A stretch of 8,319 nt of DNA from DASTCC01 sp035711465 (GCA_035711465.1 DASTCC010000302.1:1-8319), one strand, 5' to 3'. Shown: positions 1 through 5,873, counted from the stretch's first letter. Program-made: numbers and translations. Notes: generated by a model not told the origin, from the sequence alone.

Positions 1-1
1 A

Positions 2-1324
2 CTGTCACCGGAAACCGATCTGCGGCCGGACGGGCGCGTCCTGCTGTTCGCGCTGGCGGTTGCCGTGGTCAGCGGCGTCGGCGCCGGTCTCTCGCCAGCG
101 CGCTTCGGGACGCGCGGCGACATCCTCTCGGCCCTGCGCGCCGACGGCGGAATCACGGGTGGGCGGCAGCGTCCGTCGCGACTGCGGACCTCATTCGTGG
201 GATTTCAGGCTGCCGTGTCCATGCTGCTGCTCGCCTGCGCGGCGCTGTTGACGCGCACCGCGGTCACCGTGACCCGCGCCGGCATCGGCTACGACGCCGA
301 CCGGGTCATGACCGTGTACCTCGGCGGACCACGCGACGAGGTGAACGCCGACACGTATCTCCAGCGCCTGGTCGACGCGGTGCGGCAGGTGCCGTCAGTA
401 CAGCGCGTGTCGATCGCGCAATACCCGCCATTTGGCGGCCTCGTCTGGTCCGACAACTTCACCCATCAGGGCCGCGACTACGAGATCTACAAGCACCCGG
501 CGGATGCGGAGTTCTTCGCGACGCTTGGCCTGCGTGTCGTCCGCGGCCGCGCGTTCACCCGCGACGAGGTCGCTGCGGCGGCGCCAGTCGCGTTGATCAG
601 CGAGAACCTCGCGCGGACGTTCTTTGGCGAAGGCGATGCGATCGGCCAGTCGCTCTCGCGGGTGCCGCGTGAAGACGACGGCCGGCAGCCGCACTCGATC
701 GTCATCGGCGTCGTCGCCGACGCGCTGCTCGCACATCTGCACAGCGAGCGGTCCGGGGCCATCTATCTGCCGCTCGAACGCAAGCGCTCGAATCCTCCCG
801 GTCTGATCGTGCGCGCCGCGGCGCCGGGTCTCACCGCGCTGCAGGTCGACCTGGCCCTGCGACGCCTCGACGCGCGTCTTCGTCCGAGCACCACGCTGGT
901 CCGTGAGGGCGTCGATCGCTTCCTCGACGCCAAGCGCATGGTCGCGTCGCTCTCCGGGCCGGTCGCGGTGCTGTCGCTGCTGCTCGCCGTCCTCGGCGTC
1001 TTCGGCGTCACCGCGTTCGTGGTGCGCCAGCGCAGCCACGAGGTCAGCGTGCGGATGGCGGTCGGCGCCTCGGCCGCCGACGTGCGGCGCCTGCTGGTCC
1101 TCGATAGCCTGCGCCCGGTGTTGATCGGGCTCGCGGCGGGACTCGCCGGCGCGCTGGGCCTGAGCCGGATGTTCGCGTCGATGCTGCCGGGCATCAGCCC
1201 GCACGATCCGATCGCGATCCTGATCGCGACGTCGCTGCTGCTCATCGGCGCCCTCGCCGCCGTGCTCGGCCCGGCACGCCGCGCATCTAGGGTCGATCCG
1301 GCCGCAGTCCTGCGGCAGGCGTAA
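2..1324 (+). CDS. ADOP/MacB-like FtsX-family permease, C-terminal part (5' end outside window)
   Basis: The reading frame is open from base 2 to the TAA at 1322-1324, so about 440 residues of a longer protein (ADOP permeases are usually near 800 aa) are visible. It opens with the end of the first FtsX domain: a hydrophobic helix at about bases 38-100 and another at about 200-260. A MacB-type extracytoplasmic domain follows (about 290-930). The final FtsX domain has three hydrophobic segments (about 950-1025, 1110-1165, 1215-1280). The segment RSHEVSVRMAVGASAADVRR after the first of these, and the ending PARRASRVDPAAVLRQA, are hallmark ADOP/FtsX sequences. The family consists of inner-membrane permeases related to MacB, common as many paralogs in Acidobacteriota, and usually without an adjacent ATPase; the substrate is unknown. 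The GTG at 65 is only an internal in-frame codon, since similarity continues upstream of it. Confidence 0.9.
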   Translation: MSPETDLRPDGRVLLFALAVAVVSGVGAGLSPARFGTRGDILSALRADGGITGGRQRPSRLRTSFVGFQAAVSMLLLACAALLTRTAVTVTRAGIGYDADRVMTVYLGGPRDEVNADTYLQRLVDAVRQVPSVQRVSIAQYPPFGGLVWSDNFTHQGRDYEIYKHPADAEFFATLGLRVVRGRAFTRDEVAAAAPVALISENLARTFFGEGDAIGQSLSRVPREDDGRQPHSIVIGVVADALLAHLHSERSGAIYLPLERKRSNPPGLIVRAAAPGLTALQVDLALRRLDARLRPSTTLVREGVDRFLDAKRMVASLSGPVAVLSLLLAVLGVFGVTAFVVRQRSHEVSVRMAVGASAADVRRLLVLDSLRPVLIGLAAGLAGALGLSRMFASMLPGISPHDPIAILIATSLLLIGALAAVLGPARRASRVDPAAVLRQA

Positions 1325-1372
1325 GGCTCGGGGCTCGGGGCTCGCGGTCAGAACCTCCCCAAGCCCCAAGCC
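1325..1372. terminator. Heptad-repeat hairpin between convergent genes, candidate bidirectional terminator
   Basis: It begins directly after the permease stop codon. The left arm 1325-1340 (GGCTCGGGGCTCGGGG) pairs with the right arm 1357-1372 (CCCCAAGCCCCAAGCC) at 14 of 16 positions, around a 16-nt loop. It ends 6 nt before the stop of the convergent VOC gene. No T-tract follows on either strand, so rho-independent termination is inferred from position and stem only. Both arms are tandem 7-mers: GGCTCGG about three times on the left (1325-1344), CCCCAAG twice on the right. Confidence 0.45.
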
Positions 1373-1378
1373 TCCAGA

Positions 1379-1744
1379 TCACTTCATCGAGTGCAGTCCG
1401 ATCCGATTGCCCTCGCTGTCCTCGATCTGCCCGATGAAGCCGAACTCGCCGATGCTCATCTTCGGCACCAGCGTCTTGCCGCCGTTGGCGTTGGCGCGCG
1501 CGCACGTGCCCTCGATGTCCTCGACCGAAAAATAGACGACCGTGCCGGCGTGCGACGGCGTGTAGCCCTCGGTGGTGATCAGCGCGCCGCCGGCGCCGGG
1601 GGCGCCCTGGTCGGCCGGGAACATCTCCATCGCCGCCGGGCCCATGTCCATGTGCTGGAGCTCGACGCTGAAGACATGACCGTAGAACGACTTCGCGCGG
1701 GCGAGGTCTTTGGCTGGAATCTCGAACCAGTTGACCGGGTTCAT
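1379..1744 (-). CDS. VOC (glyoxalase/bleomycin-resistance fold) family protein
   Basis: A 121-residue single-domain protein. It shows the paired beta-alpha-beta-beta-beta modules of the vicinal oxygen chelate fold. The first starts at NWFEIP with helix AKDLARAKSFYGHVF (residues 5-25). The second starts at VVYFSVEDIEGTCARANANG (69-88) and closes with FIGQIEDSEGNRIGLHS (103-119). The pattern fits the COG3324-like group of small glyoxalase-related proteins; the substrate cannot be read from the sequence. The ATG at 1744 is chosen because AGGAGGAG lies just upstream of it on the minus strand. A start nine codons further up (1771) lacks such a site and would add a non-conserved extension. The gene is convergent with the permease and stands alone. 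Confidence 0.88.
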   Translation of the reverse strand: MNPVNWFEIPAKDLARAKSFYGHVFSVELQHMDMGPAAMEMFPADQGAPGAGGALITTEGYTPSHAGTVVYFSVEDIEGTCARANANGGKTLVPKMSIGEFGFIGQIEDSEGNRIGLHSMK

Positions 1745-1868
1745 TGCTCCTCCTCGTAGGTGACCCGCCATTCTGTCACTGCCGCGCGACCTCCGCGCGT
1801 CTGAAGTGCGGCCTCACGACCGCCCGGTTTGTGCGGAAACGAACAAGCCCCGGACACGGAGCCTGATG

Positions 1869-1884
1869 TATCTCACTTGAGATA
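1869..1884. promoter_or_regulatory. Perfect palindrome TATCTCA-CT-TGAGATA, candidate operator
   Basis: Two 7-bp arms (1869-1875 and 1878-1884) are perfectly complementary around a 2-bp centre, 11 bp before the hydrolase ATG. The right arm runs into TATAAA (1883-1888), which is placed like a -10 box 7 bp ahead of the start codon. A dimeric repressor bound here would cover the promoter. PadR-family regulators often accompany ADOP genes in Acidobacteriota, but no regulator is encoded in the window, so the partner is unknown. Confidence 0.5.
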
Positions 1885-1895
1885 TAAAGAGCGTC

Positions 1896-2735
1896 ATGCG
1901 TCACGCCGCGATCGTGCTCTCCCTGCTGCTCACGACCGCCGCCTGCGGCCGCGGATCGGTCCTGGCGCAGGCGCCGCCGCAGGGCCGCTTCCCCAGCGGC
2001 GACATCACGCTGAGCTATCGTCTCGATCGGCCCGAAGGCCGCGGCCCGTTCCCCGCCGTCGTCGTCGGCCACGGATCGGGACGGCTCACGAAGGACGACC
2101 ACCGCTTCTTCGCCGACAACCTCGTCCGCCGCGGCTACGCCGTGCTCCGCTACGACAAGCGCGGCGTCGGCGAATCGGGCGGCGAGTACGCGTCGGTCGG
2201 CGTCCAGAACGGCGCGCGGATGCTGGCGCTGCTCGCGAGCGACATGGCGGCCGGCGTCGCGTTCCTGCGGCGTCAACCCGACATCGATCCGGCACGCATC
2301 GGCCTCGTCGGCGTCAGCCAGGCCGGTTGGATCATTCCGCTGGCCGCCGCTGACAGCAGGCCGGCGTTCATGATCCTGATCTCCGGTCCCGCTGTTTCTG
2401 TCGGCGAAGAGATTTACTACAGCCGGTTCGGCGAGCCGGATGGCGCGTCGCTCGACAAGGCCTACGACGAGCTGTCGCGCTTCAGCGGCGATCGCGGCTT
2501 CGATCCGCGGCCGGTGCTCGAGAAGCTCGACGTGCCCGGCCTCTGGCTGCTCGGTGAGGCGGACGAGAGCATTCCGGAACGCGATACCGCCAGGATCCTG
2601 CGCGGCTTCGCCAGCCAGGGACGTCCCTTCACCGTCGTCGAGTATCCCGGCGCCGACCATGCGATGTTCGTTCGCGCCGCCGGACGGATGGCGCCGTTCT
2701 GGAACGACATCGACAAGTGGCTCGAGAAACGGTGA
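1896..2735 (+). CDS. Exported alpha/beta hydrolase, possible lipoprotein
   Basis: 279 residues. The N-terminus is a signal sequence (hydrophobic residues 4-16) followed by Cys17. The preceding TAA makes a weak lipobox, so lipid anchoring is possible; cleavage near VLAQA (22-26) is the alternative. The mature part is a canonical alpha/beta hydrolase. HGSG at 59-62 forms the oxyanion region, YDKRGVGES is at 86-94, and the nucleophile elbow GVSQAG places the catalytic Ser at 141. GEAD at 220-223 offers the acidic residue (Asp223) and GADH places the His at 255. All three catalytic residues are therefore present. It resembles the dienelactone-hydrolase/BAAT-like esterase group; the substrate is unknown. 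The start has only a weak GAG at 1889-1891 as ribosome site, which fits a very short or absent leader. It ends 7 bp before the convergent MOSC gene. Confidence 0.9.
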   Translation: MRHAAIVLSLLLTTAACGRGSVLAQAPPQGRFPSGDITLSYRLDRPEGRGPFPAVVVGHGSGRLTKDDHRFFADNLVRRGYAVLRYDKRGVGESGGEYASVGVQNGARMLALLASDMAAGVAFLRRQPDIDPARIGLVGVSQAGWIIPLAAADSRPAFMILISGPAVSVGEEIYYSRFGEPDGASLDKAYDELSRFSGDRGFDPRPVLEKLDVPGLWLLGEADESIPERDTARILRGFASQGRPFTVVEYPGADHAMFVRAAGRMAPFWNDIDKWLEKR

Positions 2736-2744
2736 CGATCCGTT
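2728..2744. other. Small inverted repeat spanning two convergent stop codons
   Basis: AACGG (2728-2732) and CCGTT (2740-2744) pair perfectly around a 7-nt loop. The repeat covers the hydrolase stop and reaches into the MOSC stop. Five base pairs with no T-tract is a weak terminator candidate and could be chance. Confidence 0.2.
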
Positions 2745-3423
2745 ACGACGCGTGACGATGAGTGGCGCCTGGTGCCGGCGCGCTCGCCTCGAGCGAGACC
2801 GCGTCGCCTTCGTGAAGCAATCCGCCTCGAGCGACACCCGCATTGAGTGCGAGCCGGCCGCCGAATCTCCGGCCGATGTCTTTCAGCACCTCGGGATCGC
2901 GCGCGAGCGTGTCGGGATCGACCGTCGTCATCGGACAGCGCCCGCGGCGTGAATCGACGCTGACGATGGCGTCGCCGATGCGAAGCGTCAGACCCGGCCA
3001 GTCGTATTCGGCCAGCCCTTCGACACCGCCGACGAGGATGTTGGGACGCAGCCGGCGAACGTCGCGGCCGAACGACGCCACCGCGCCGTCGGTCGCAACG
3101 AGCAACGGCAGGATGTCGAAGCGGTTGCTCTCGTGCGACTCCTCGAGCCACGCGTCGTCGCCAGCGGCCTCCTGAACCAGCCGCAACGCCTGGGCGCTGT
3201 CCCAGGGCCTTCCATTGATCAACGCCCGGCCGCGATCGTCGAGCGTGCCGCGCAGGCCAAGCAGGCGATAGTGTCTTCGCGAGGTGCGCACCCCCTCGGG
3301 GCCGGCGACGACCACGAGGCGGTCGCCGACGATGCCATCAGGAGCGAGCATGGCTTCGGTCAACTGCTCCCCCGCGAGCGACTTGACCGGGTAGCGCCAG
3401 AGACCGGCAACGTGGAGGCTCAT
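2743..3423 (-). CDS. MOSC domain-containing protein (YcbX/mARC-like)
   Basis: 226 residues with two domains. The MOSC N-terminal beta-barrel domain begins at VAGLWRYPVKSLAGE (residues 5-19). The MOSC domain carries FGRDVRRLRPNILV (118-131) and RRGRCPMTTVDPDTLARDP (159-177). Cys163 in RCPMTTVDP is the conserved cysteine which, in the mARC/moco-sulfurase family, lies at the sulfur- or molybdenum-binding site. These proteins use or carry molybdenum cofactor in reductive reactions; no reductase partner or ferredoxin domain is present here, so the role is undefined. ATG 3423 is chosen because the conserved start MSLHVAGLWRYPVKS follows at once. A GTG 45 bp upstream (3468) would overlap the CRP-like site. 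Neither has a clear Shine-Dalgarno sequence. It is divergent from the DUF1059-sigma operon. Confidence 0.85.
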   Translation of the reverse strand: MSLHVAGLWRYPVKSLAGEQLTEAMLAPDGIVGDRLVVVAGPEGVRTSRRHYRLLGLRGTLDDRGRALINGRPWDSAQALRLVQEAAGDDAWLEESHESNRFDILPLLVATDGAVASFGRDVRRLRPNILVGGVEGLAEYDWPGLTLRIGDAIVSVDSRRGRCPMTTVDPDTLARDPEVLKDIGRRFGGRLALNAGVARGGLLHEGDAVSLEASAPAPGATHRHAS

Positions 3424-3453
3424 CACATAGATTGATGCCGGAGCGATACGCGG

Positions 3454-3469
3454 CGTGACAGCGGTCACA
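3454..3469. promoter_or_regulatory. CRP/FNR-like palindrome CGTGA-N6-TCACA
   Basis: GTGA-CAGCGG-TCAC with a flanking A matches 9 of the 10 specified bases of the CRP-family consensus TGTGA-N6-TCACA. It lies in the divergent region, 30 bp upstream of the MOSC start and about 60 bp upstream of the DUF1059 start, so it could serve either promoter. No CRP/FNR gene is in the window and binding is inferred from the motif alone. Confidence 0.4.
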
Positions 3470-3502
3470 CTTCTCAGGTTGCGGCATCCTAAGGGGTGTC
3501 AG

Positions 3503-3519
3503 CCGGCCCGCCGGGCCGG
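3503..3519 (+). promoter_or_regulatory. GC stem-loop abutting the DUF1059 ribosome binding site
   Basis: CCGGCCC (3503-3509) and GGGCCGG (3513-3519) form a perfect 7-bp all-GC stem with a 3-nt loop. The AAGGAGGA ribosome site (3520-3527) starts at the next base, 3 nt before the ATG. In the 5' leader such a hairpin could stabilise the message or hold the ribosome site exposed. It does not sequester it, because the Shine-Dalgarno bases lie outside the stem. Confidence 0.45.
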
Positions 3520-3530
3520 AAGGAGGATCG

Positions 3531-3728
3531 ATGAGCAACCCGACACGGACGCCCGCAAAGCACATCGCCTGCGGCCACGTCGTCCCTGGATGCGATTTCA
3601 AAGCGAGTGCGGCGACCGAGGAAGATCTGTTGAAGCAGGTCGCCGCGCACGCGGCCGCCGCGCACGGCGTGACCGAAGTCACGCCGGACCTGGCGGCGAA
3701 GCTGAAGGCCGCGATCGAGACGCGATGA
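3531..3728 (+). CDS. DUF1059 family small protein with zinc-finger-like C2H2 residues
   Basis: 65 residues, the usual size for DUF1059. The family pattern is visible: CGHVVPGCDFKA at residues 14-25, then the helix TEEDLLKQVAAHAAAAHGVTE at 29-49, then a C-terminal helix. Cys14, Cys21, His40 and His45 are spaced C-x6-C-x18-H-x4-H, a plausible zinc site. The function of the family is unknown. The start is fixed by a strong AAGGAGGA. It is the first gene of a rightward set: the ECF sigma gene begins 13 bp after its stop with only a weak ribosome site, so the two are probably co-transcribed. Confidence 0.88.
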   Translation: MSNPTRTPAKHIACGHVVPGCDFKASAATEEDLLKQVAAHAAAAHGVTEVTPDLAAKLKAAIETR

Positions 3729-3741
3729 TCGGCGTCAGGCG

Positions 3742-4353
3742 ATGAGAACGGTCGTCCCCTCGTCCGAGCCGAGCGACGAGACACTGGCGGCGCGCGCCGC
3801 GGCGGGGGACGACCACGCCTTCGAGGCGATCGTGCGGCGGTATCAGGCCCGCGTCTTCCGCCTCGCCGGACGCCTGACGAGCGAGACCGATGCGCCGGAT
3901 GTGCTGCAGGAGACGTTCCTGCAGGTCTACCGGCGCCTGGCGACTTTCCGGGGCGAAGCCAGTTTCGGCACCTGGCTGTACCGGATCGCCGTCAACGCGG
4001 GGCTGATGCACCGCCGCGCACGCGCGCGGCGGCCGGCGGAGCCGCTCGATCGATTCCTGCCCGCGTTCGATGCCGCCGGCATGCACCGCGACGAACCCGC
4101 GCAACTGCGCGTGGTGTCGCAGGCCGACGAACTGATCGATCGCGCCGCGCTGGCCGGCAAGGCCCGCGAGGGTCTGGCGCGGCTGCCGGACATCTATCGC
4201 GACGCGTTCGTGCTGCGGGATCTCGAGGAGATGCCGACGGCCAGAGTGGCCGAAGTCCTCGGCATCGATCCCGCCGCGGTCCGGCAGCGCGTGCACCGCG
4301 CCCGGCTGATGCTGCGCGGCTATCTTCAGGCCGCCATCGGAGAGCAGTCATGA
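3742..4353 (+). CDS. ECF-type RNA polymerase sigma factor
   Basis: 203 residues with the two-domain ECF layout. Sigma region 2 spans about 26-92, with DVLQETFLQVYRRLATFRG (53-71) and the region 2.3-2.4 segment FGTWLYRIAVN (75-85). A linker of about 50 residues is followed by sigma region 4 at about 142-194, with the helix-turn-helix ARVAEVLGIDPAAVRQRVHR (167-186). It would direct RNA polymerase to a specific promoter set under control of the anti-sigma factor encoded next. The ribosome site is weak (AGG at 3737-3739), consistent with translation coupled to the DUF1059 gene. There is no C-terminal extension. The inducing signal cannot be read from the sequence. Confidence 0.93.
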   Translation: MRTVVPSSEPSDETLAARAAAGDDHAFEAIVRRYQARVFRLAGRLTSETDAPDVLQETFLQVYRRLATFRGEASFGTWLYRIAVNAGLMHRRARARRPAEPLDRFLPAFDAAGMHRDEPAQLRVVSQADELIDRAALAGKAREGLARLPDIYRDAFVLRDLEEMPTARVAEVLGIDPAAVRQRVHRARLMLRGYLQAAIGEQS

Positions 4354-4592
4354 GCGACACAGTCTGCGCGGCGGGCGTCGATCGGCTGATGGACTATCTC
4401 GAGGGGATGCTGCCGGCGATGACGGTGGCCGCGCTCGAGGCGCACGTCTCGGGGTGCCCGCGCTGCCAGGCCTTCGTCGCGTCCTATCGCGCGACGCCGC
4501 GGATCGTGCGCGATGCGACCGAGGTCGCGATGCCAGCCGCGATCGGCACGTCGTTGATCGCGCGGCTGCGGCAGCAGCGAAATCTGTCATAG
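4350..4592 (+). CDS. Short zf-HC2 (ZAS-type) putative anti-sigma factor
   Basis: 80 residues. The start overlaps the sigma stop in the sequence ATGA, and GGAGAG at 4339-4344 provides a ribosome site, a classic coupled sigma/anti-sigma pair. The anti-sigma domain shows DRLMDYLEGMLP (11-22) followed by the zinc motif H-x3-C-x2-C at His32, Cys36 and Cys39 (AHVSGCPRC). ZAS-type anti-sigmas bind and sequester the cognate sigma factor. Here no transmembrane segment follows, so it is probably cytoplasmic and responds to an internal signal, possibly redox through the zinc cysteines as in RsrA. That last point is inference. Cys6 is an additional cysteine near the N-terminus. Confidence 0.88.
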   Translation: MSDTVCAAGVDRLMDYLEGMLPAMTVAALEAHVSGCPRCQAFVASYRATPRIVRDATEVAMPAAIGTSLIARLRQQRNLS

Positions 4593-4601
4593 TCTCGTCG
4601 C

Positions 4602-5246
4602 ATGAGCCGCTGCCGCACGCCGGCGTTTCCGCTGCTCCTGTTCGTTGCCTCGATCGCTCTGGGTGTCGGCGCCGCCGCGCAGCGAGGATCGGCGGCCGAT
4701 CCCGATCGCGTCGCCGCGGGCCTGCACGAGCTGTTCCTGCACGACGAGTGCACCGGCGAGTATGCGCCGCAGCCCGATACCTGTCTGCACAAGCAGCTGG
4801 TCGAGAAAACGGTGACGCTCGGCGGCAAGACCGGCGCGGTCCATGACGTCAGGCTCCGCATGCGCGGTATCTTCGAGCCGACGACGATCACGGGCGGCGA
4901 GACCCCGTTGACCGAGCATCCGTACTACCAGGTCGGCGGCACCGTTCGCGCGCGCGACTGGTCGGCCTGGCACATCGAGGTCTCGAATCCGAAGCAGACC
5001 TACTGGCTGAACCACTATCCGAAGGTCGGCCACACGATCTACAACGAGGACTTCGAGGCCACCATCCCGATGGCTGCCGGCGCCACCGTCGTCGTCCGCG
5101 TCGTCGACGGCAACGATCGTCAGATCGACAACGCGGAGTCCGATCCCAAGCGTCCGGATCGGCTGCAGATCATCAAGGGCGTCACCGACAAGCCGCTCGC
5201 AGGTCAGATGCTGCGGCTGGATGTGATCCGGGTGACGGCGCGCTGA
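4602..5246 (+). CDS. Exported protein of unknown function
   Basis: 214 residues, not recognised as a named family. Residues 9-26 form a hydrophobic signal peptide ending GAAAQ, so cleavage near residue 26 is likely. The mature part has no membrane segment. It contains Cys50 and Cys61, which could form a disulfide, a segment with alternating polar and aromatic residues (GGTVRARDWSAWHIEVSNP, 112-130), and HYPKVGHTIYNEDFEATIP (138-156). The content looks mainly beta-sheet, as in a small secreted binding domain. It begins 9 bp after the anti-sigma stop without a clear ribosome site, so it is probably the last gene of the sigma operon. Its last 65 bp overlap the convergent DUF4395-like gene, and its stop lies inside a 7-bp hairpin. 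Confidence 0.8.
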   Translation: MSRCRTPAFPLLLFVASIALGVGAAAQRGSAADPDRVAAGLHELFLHDECTGEYAPQPDTCLHKQLVEKTVTLGGKTGAVHDVRLRMRGIFEPTTITGGETPLTEHPYYQVGGTVRARDWSAWHIEVSNPKQTYWLNHYPKVGHTIYNEDFEATIPMAAGATVVVRVVDGNDRQIDNAESDPKRPDRLQIIKGVTDKPLAGQMLRLDVIRVTAR

Positions 5247-5712
5247 GCCAGCCGCTCAGCAGACCCTGGACCGCATAATAGATGCACGCGCCGGCGCAGT
5301 GGCGCGCGAAGATCACTCCGGCCACCGCGATTGCGAGAAAGGCTTCGAACAGCCACGCGACGATCGCCGATTCCGTCGCGATCGCCACGCCGATGATCAG
5401 CGCCAGCGTGCCGGCCTGGCCCATCGCGGCGCGACGCGGCGCGAGCGAGACGGGAACGGCCGGCAGCCCGCGTCGCCGCGCGACCAGTCCGTTGTAGAGC
5501 GTGTCGAACACGTTGCGGTCGGGCCGCACCGCGCTCCAATAGAGCGCCGCGGCGAGGAGCAGGAACAACGGCGCGCTCTGGAGCAGCACGCCGGCGGAGA
5601 CGATGACGCCGACGACGCGCGGCTGGAACATCAACGATTGATAAAGCGTGTCGTCGGGATTCGGATCGAGAATGCCGAGCTGGCGGATGAACTGACGCTG
5701 GGATCGAATCAT
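5182..5712 (-). CDS. Integral membrane protein, DUF4395-like
   Basis: 176 residues. The N-terminal 30 residues are soluble (LDPNPDDTLYQSLMFQPR at 15-32). Hydrophobic segments follow at about 33-62 (long enough for two short helices), 100-119 and 120-137. After the last helix, ARHCAGACIYY (136-146) has a C-x3-C pair (Cys139, Cys143), reminiscent of the cysteine pair near the end of DUF4395 proteins, which often occur beside thioredoxin-like genes. The family call is from pattern memory and is moderate. ATG 5712 is chosen because GGGGAGGTCGCG precedes it; an in-frame ATG at 5763 lacks a good ribosome site and would include residues that look like a thioredoxin tail. The last 21 codons and stop overlap the exported-protein gene in convergent orientation. 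Confidence 0.72.
   Translation of the reverse strand: MIRSQRQFIRQLGILDPNPDDTLYQSLMFQPRVVGVIVSAGVLLQSAPLFLLLAAALYWSAVRPDRNVFDTLYNGLVARRRGLPAVPVSLAPRRAAMGQAGTLALIIGVAIATESAIVAWLFEAFLAIAVAGVIFARHCAGACIYYAVQGLLSGWLSAPSPGSHPAAASDLRAACR
5242..5260. terminator. Stem-loop across the end of the sigma operon
   Basis: GCTGAGC (5242-5248) pairs perfectly with GCTCAGC (5254-5260) around a 5-nt loop. The stem contains the TGA stop of the exported-protein gene (5244-5246) and also lies in the coding tail of the convergent gene. No T-tract follows, so it may be a rho-aided or processing hairpin rather than a classic terminator. Confidence 0.4.
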
Positions 5713-5817
5713 CGCGACCTCCCCTGAGGCGCGATCCTCCCGCCGCTGACGCACCCACGCCATGACCGCGACGCCGGATGGCGTGCCCGCGACGCCGAAT
5801 TCGACGGCAAGTTGACC
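5713..5817 (-). pseudogene. Possible 3' remnant of a thioredoxin/redoxin domain gene
   Basis: In the same frame as the DUF4395-like gene, directly upstream, the minus strand reads GQLAVEFGVAGTPSGVAV (5817-5764), which closely resembles the end of a thioredoxin or redoxin domain: FGV, then a cis-proline loop GTPS, then a beta strand. The following REDRASGEVAM resembles the closing strand of such domains. The frame is open upstream only to a TAA at 5872-5874 and has no ATG, GTG or TTG before the motif; no CxxC half is seen. Only a tail is therefore left, either as a pseudogene or as the result of an indel. Chance similarity in an 18-residue stretch is not excluded. Confidence 0.4.
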
Positions 5818-5834
5818 GGGAATCCGGCGGGTAT

Positions 5835-5863
5835 GACCGGGCGTCCGGTCTCTTGAGGCAAGA
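5835..5863. other. Two adjacent small hairpins between minus-strand genes
   Basis: GACCGG (5835-5840) pairs with CCGGTC (5845-5850) over a 4-nt loop. Immediately next, TCTTG (5851-5855) pairs with CAAGA (5859-5863) over a 3-nt loop. Both arms are perfect. They lie 64 to 92 bp downstream of the PhnB-like stop on its strand, so they may end that transcript before the DUF4395-like gene. Neither is followed by a T-tract on the minus strand. Confidence 0.3.
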
Positions 5864-5873
5864 ATCGAACTTT

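Noticed and set aside
395..1369. Long open frame on the minus strand opposite the permease gene (324 codons)
   Set aside because: The protein is rich in Arg, Asp and Gln without hydrophobic core or family motifs, as expected for the antisense of a GC-rich gene; the plus-strand permease is clearly the real gene.
1776..2843. 355-codon open frame on the minus strand opposite the hydrolase
   Set aside because: It is low-complexity in charged residues and is antisense to a hydrolase with an intact catalytic triad; no ribosome site or family pattern is visible.
3338..3487. Minus-strand mini-frame beginning MPQPEKCDRCHAAYR with a CxxCH motif like a cytochrome c
   Set aside because: It overlaps the MOSC start in another frame and its CxxCH is encoded by the CRP-like palindrome; there is no signal peptide and the rest of the frame shows no family pattern, so the motif is probably chance.
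3485..3490. CATCCT as a -10 box for the DUF1059-sigma operon
   Set aside because: No acceptable -35 hexamer lies 16-18 bp upstream and no GGAAC-type ECF element is present, so no promoter is assigned for this operon.
5763..5763. ATG 51 bp upstream as the start of the DUF4395-like protein
   Set aside because: It lacks a well-placed ribosome site and adds residues that look like a thioredoxin tail, whereas the ATG at 5712 follows GGGGAGG at suitable spacing.
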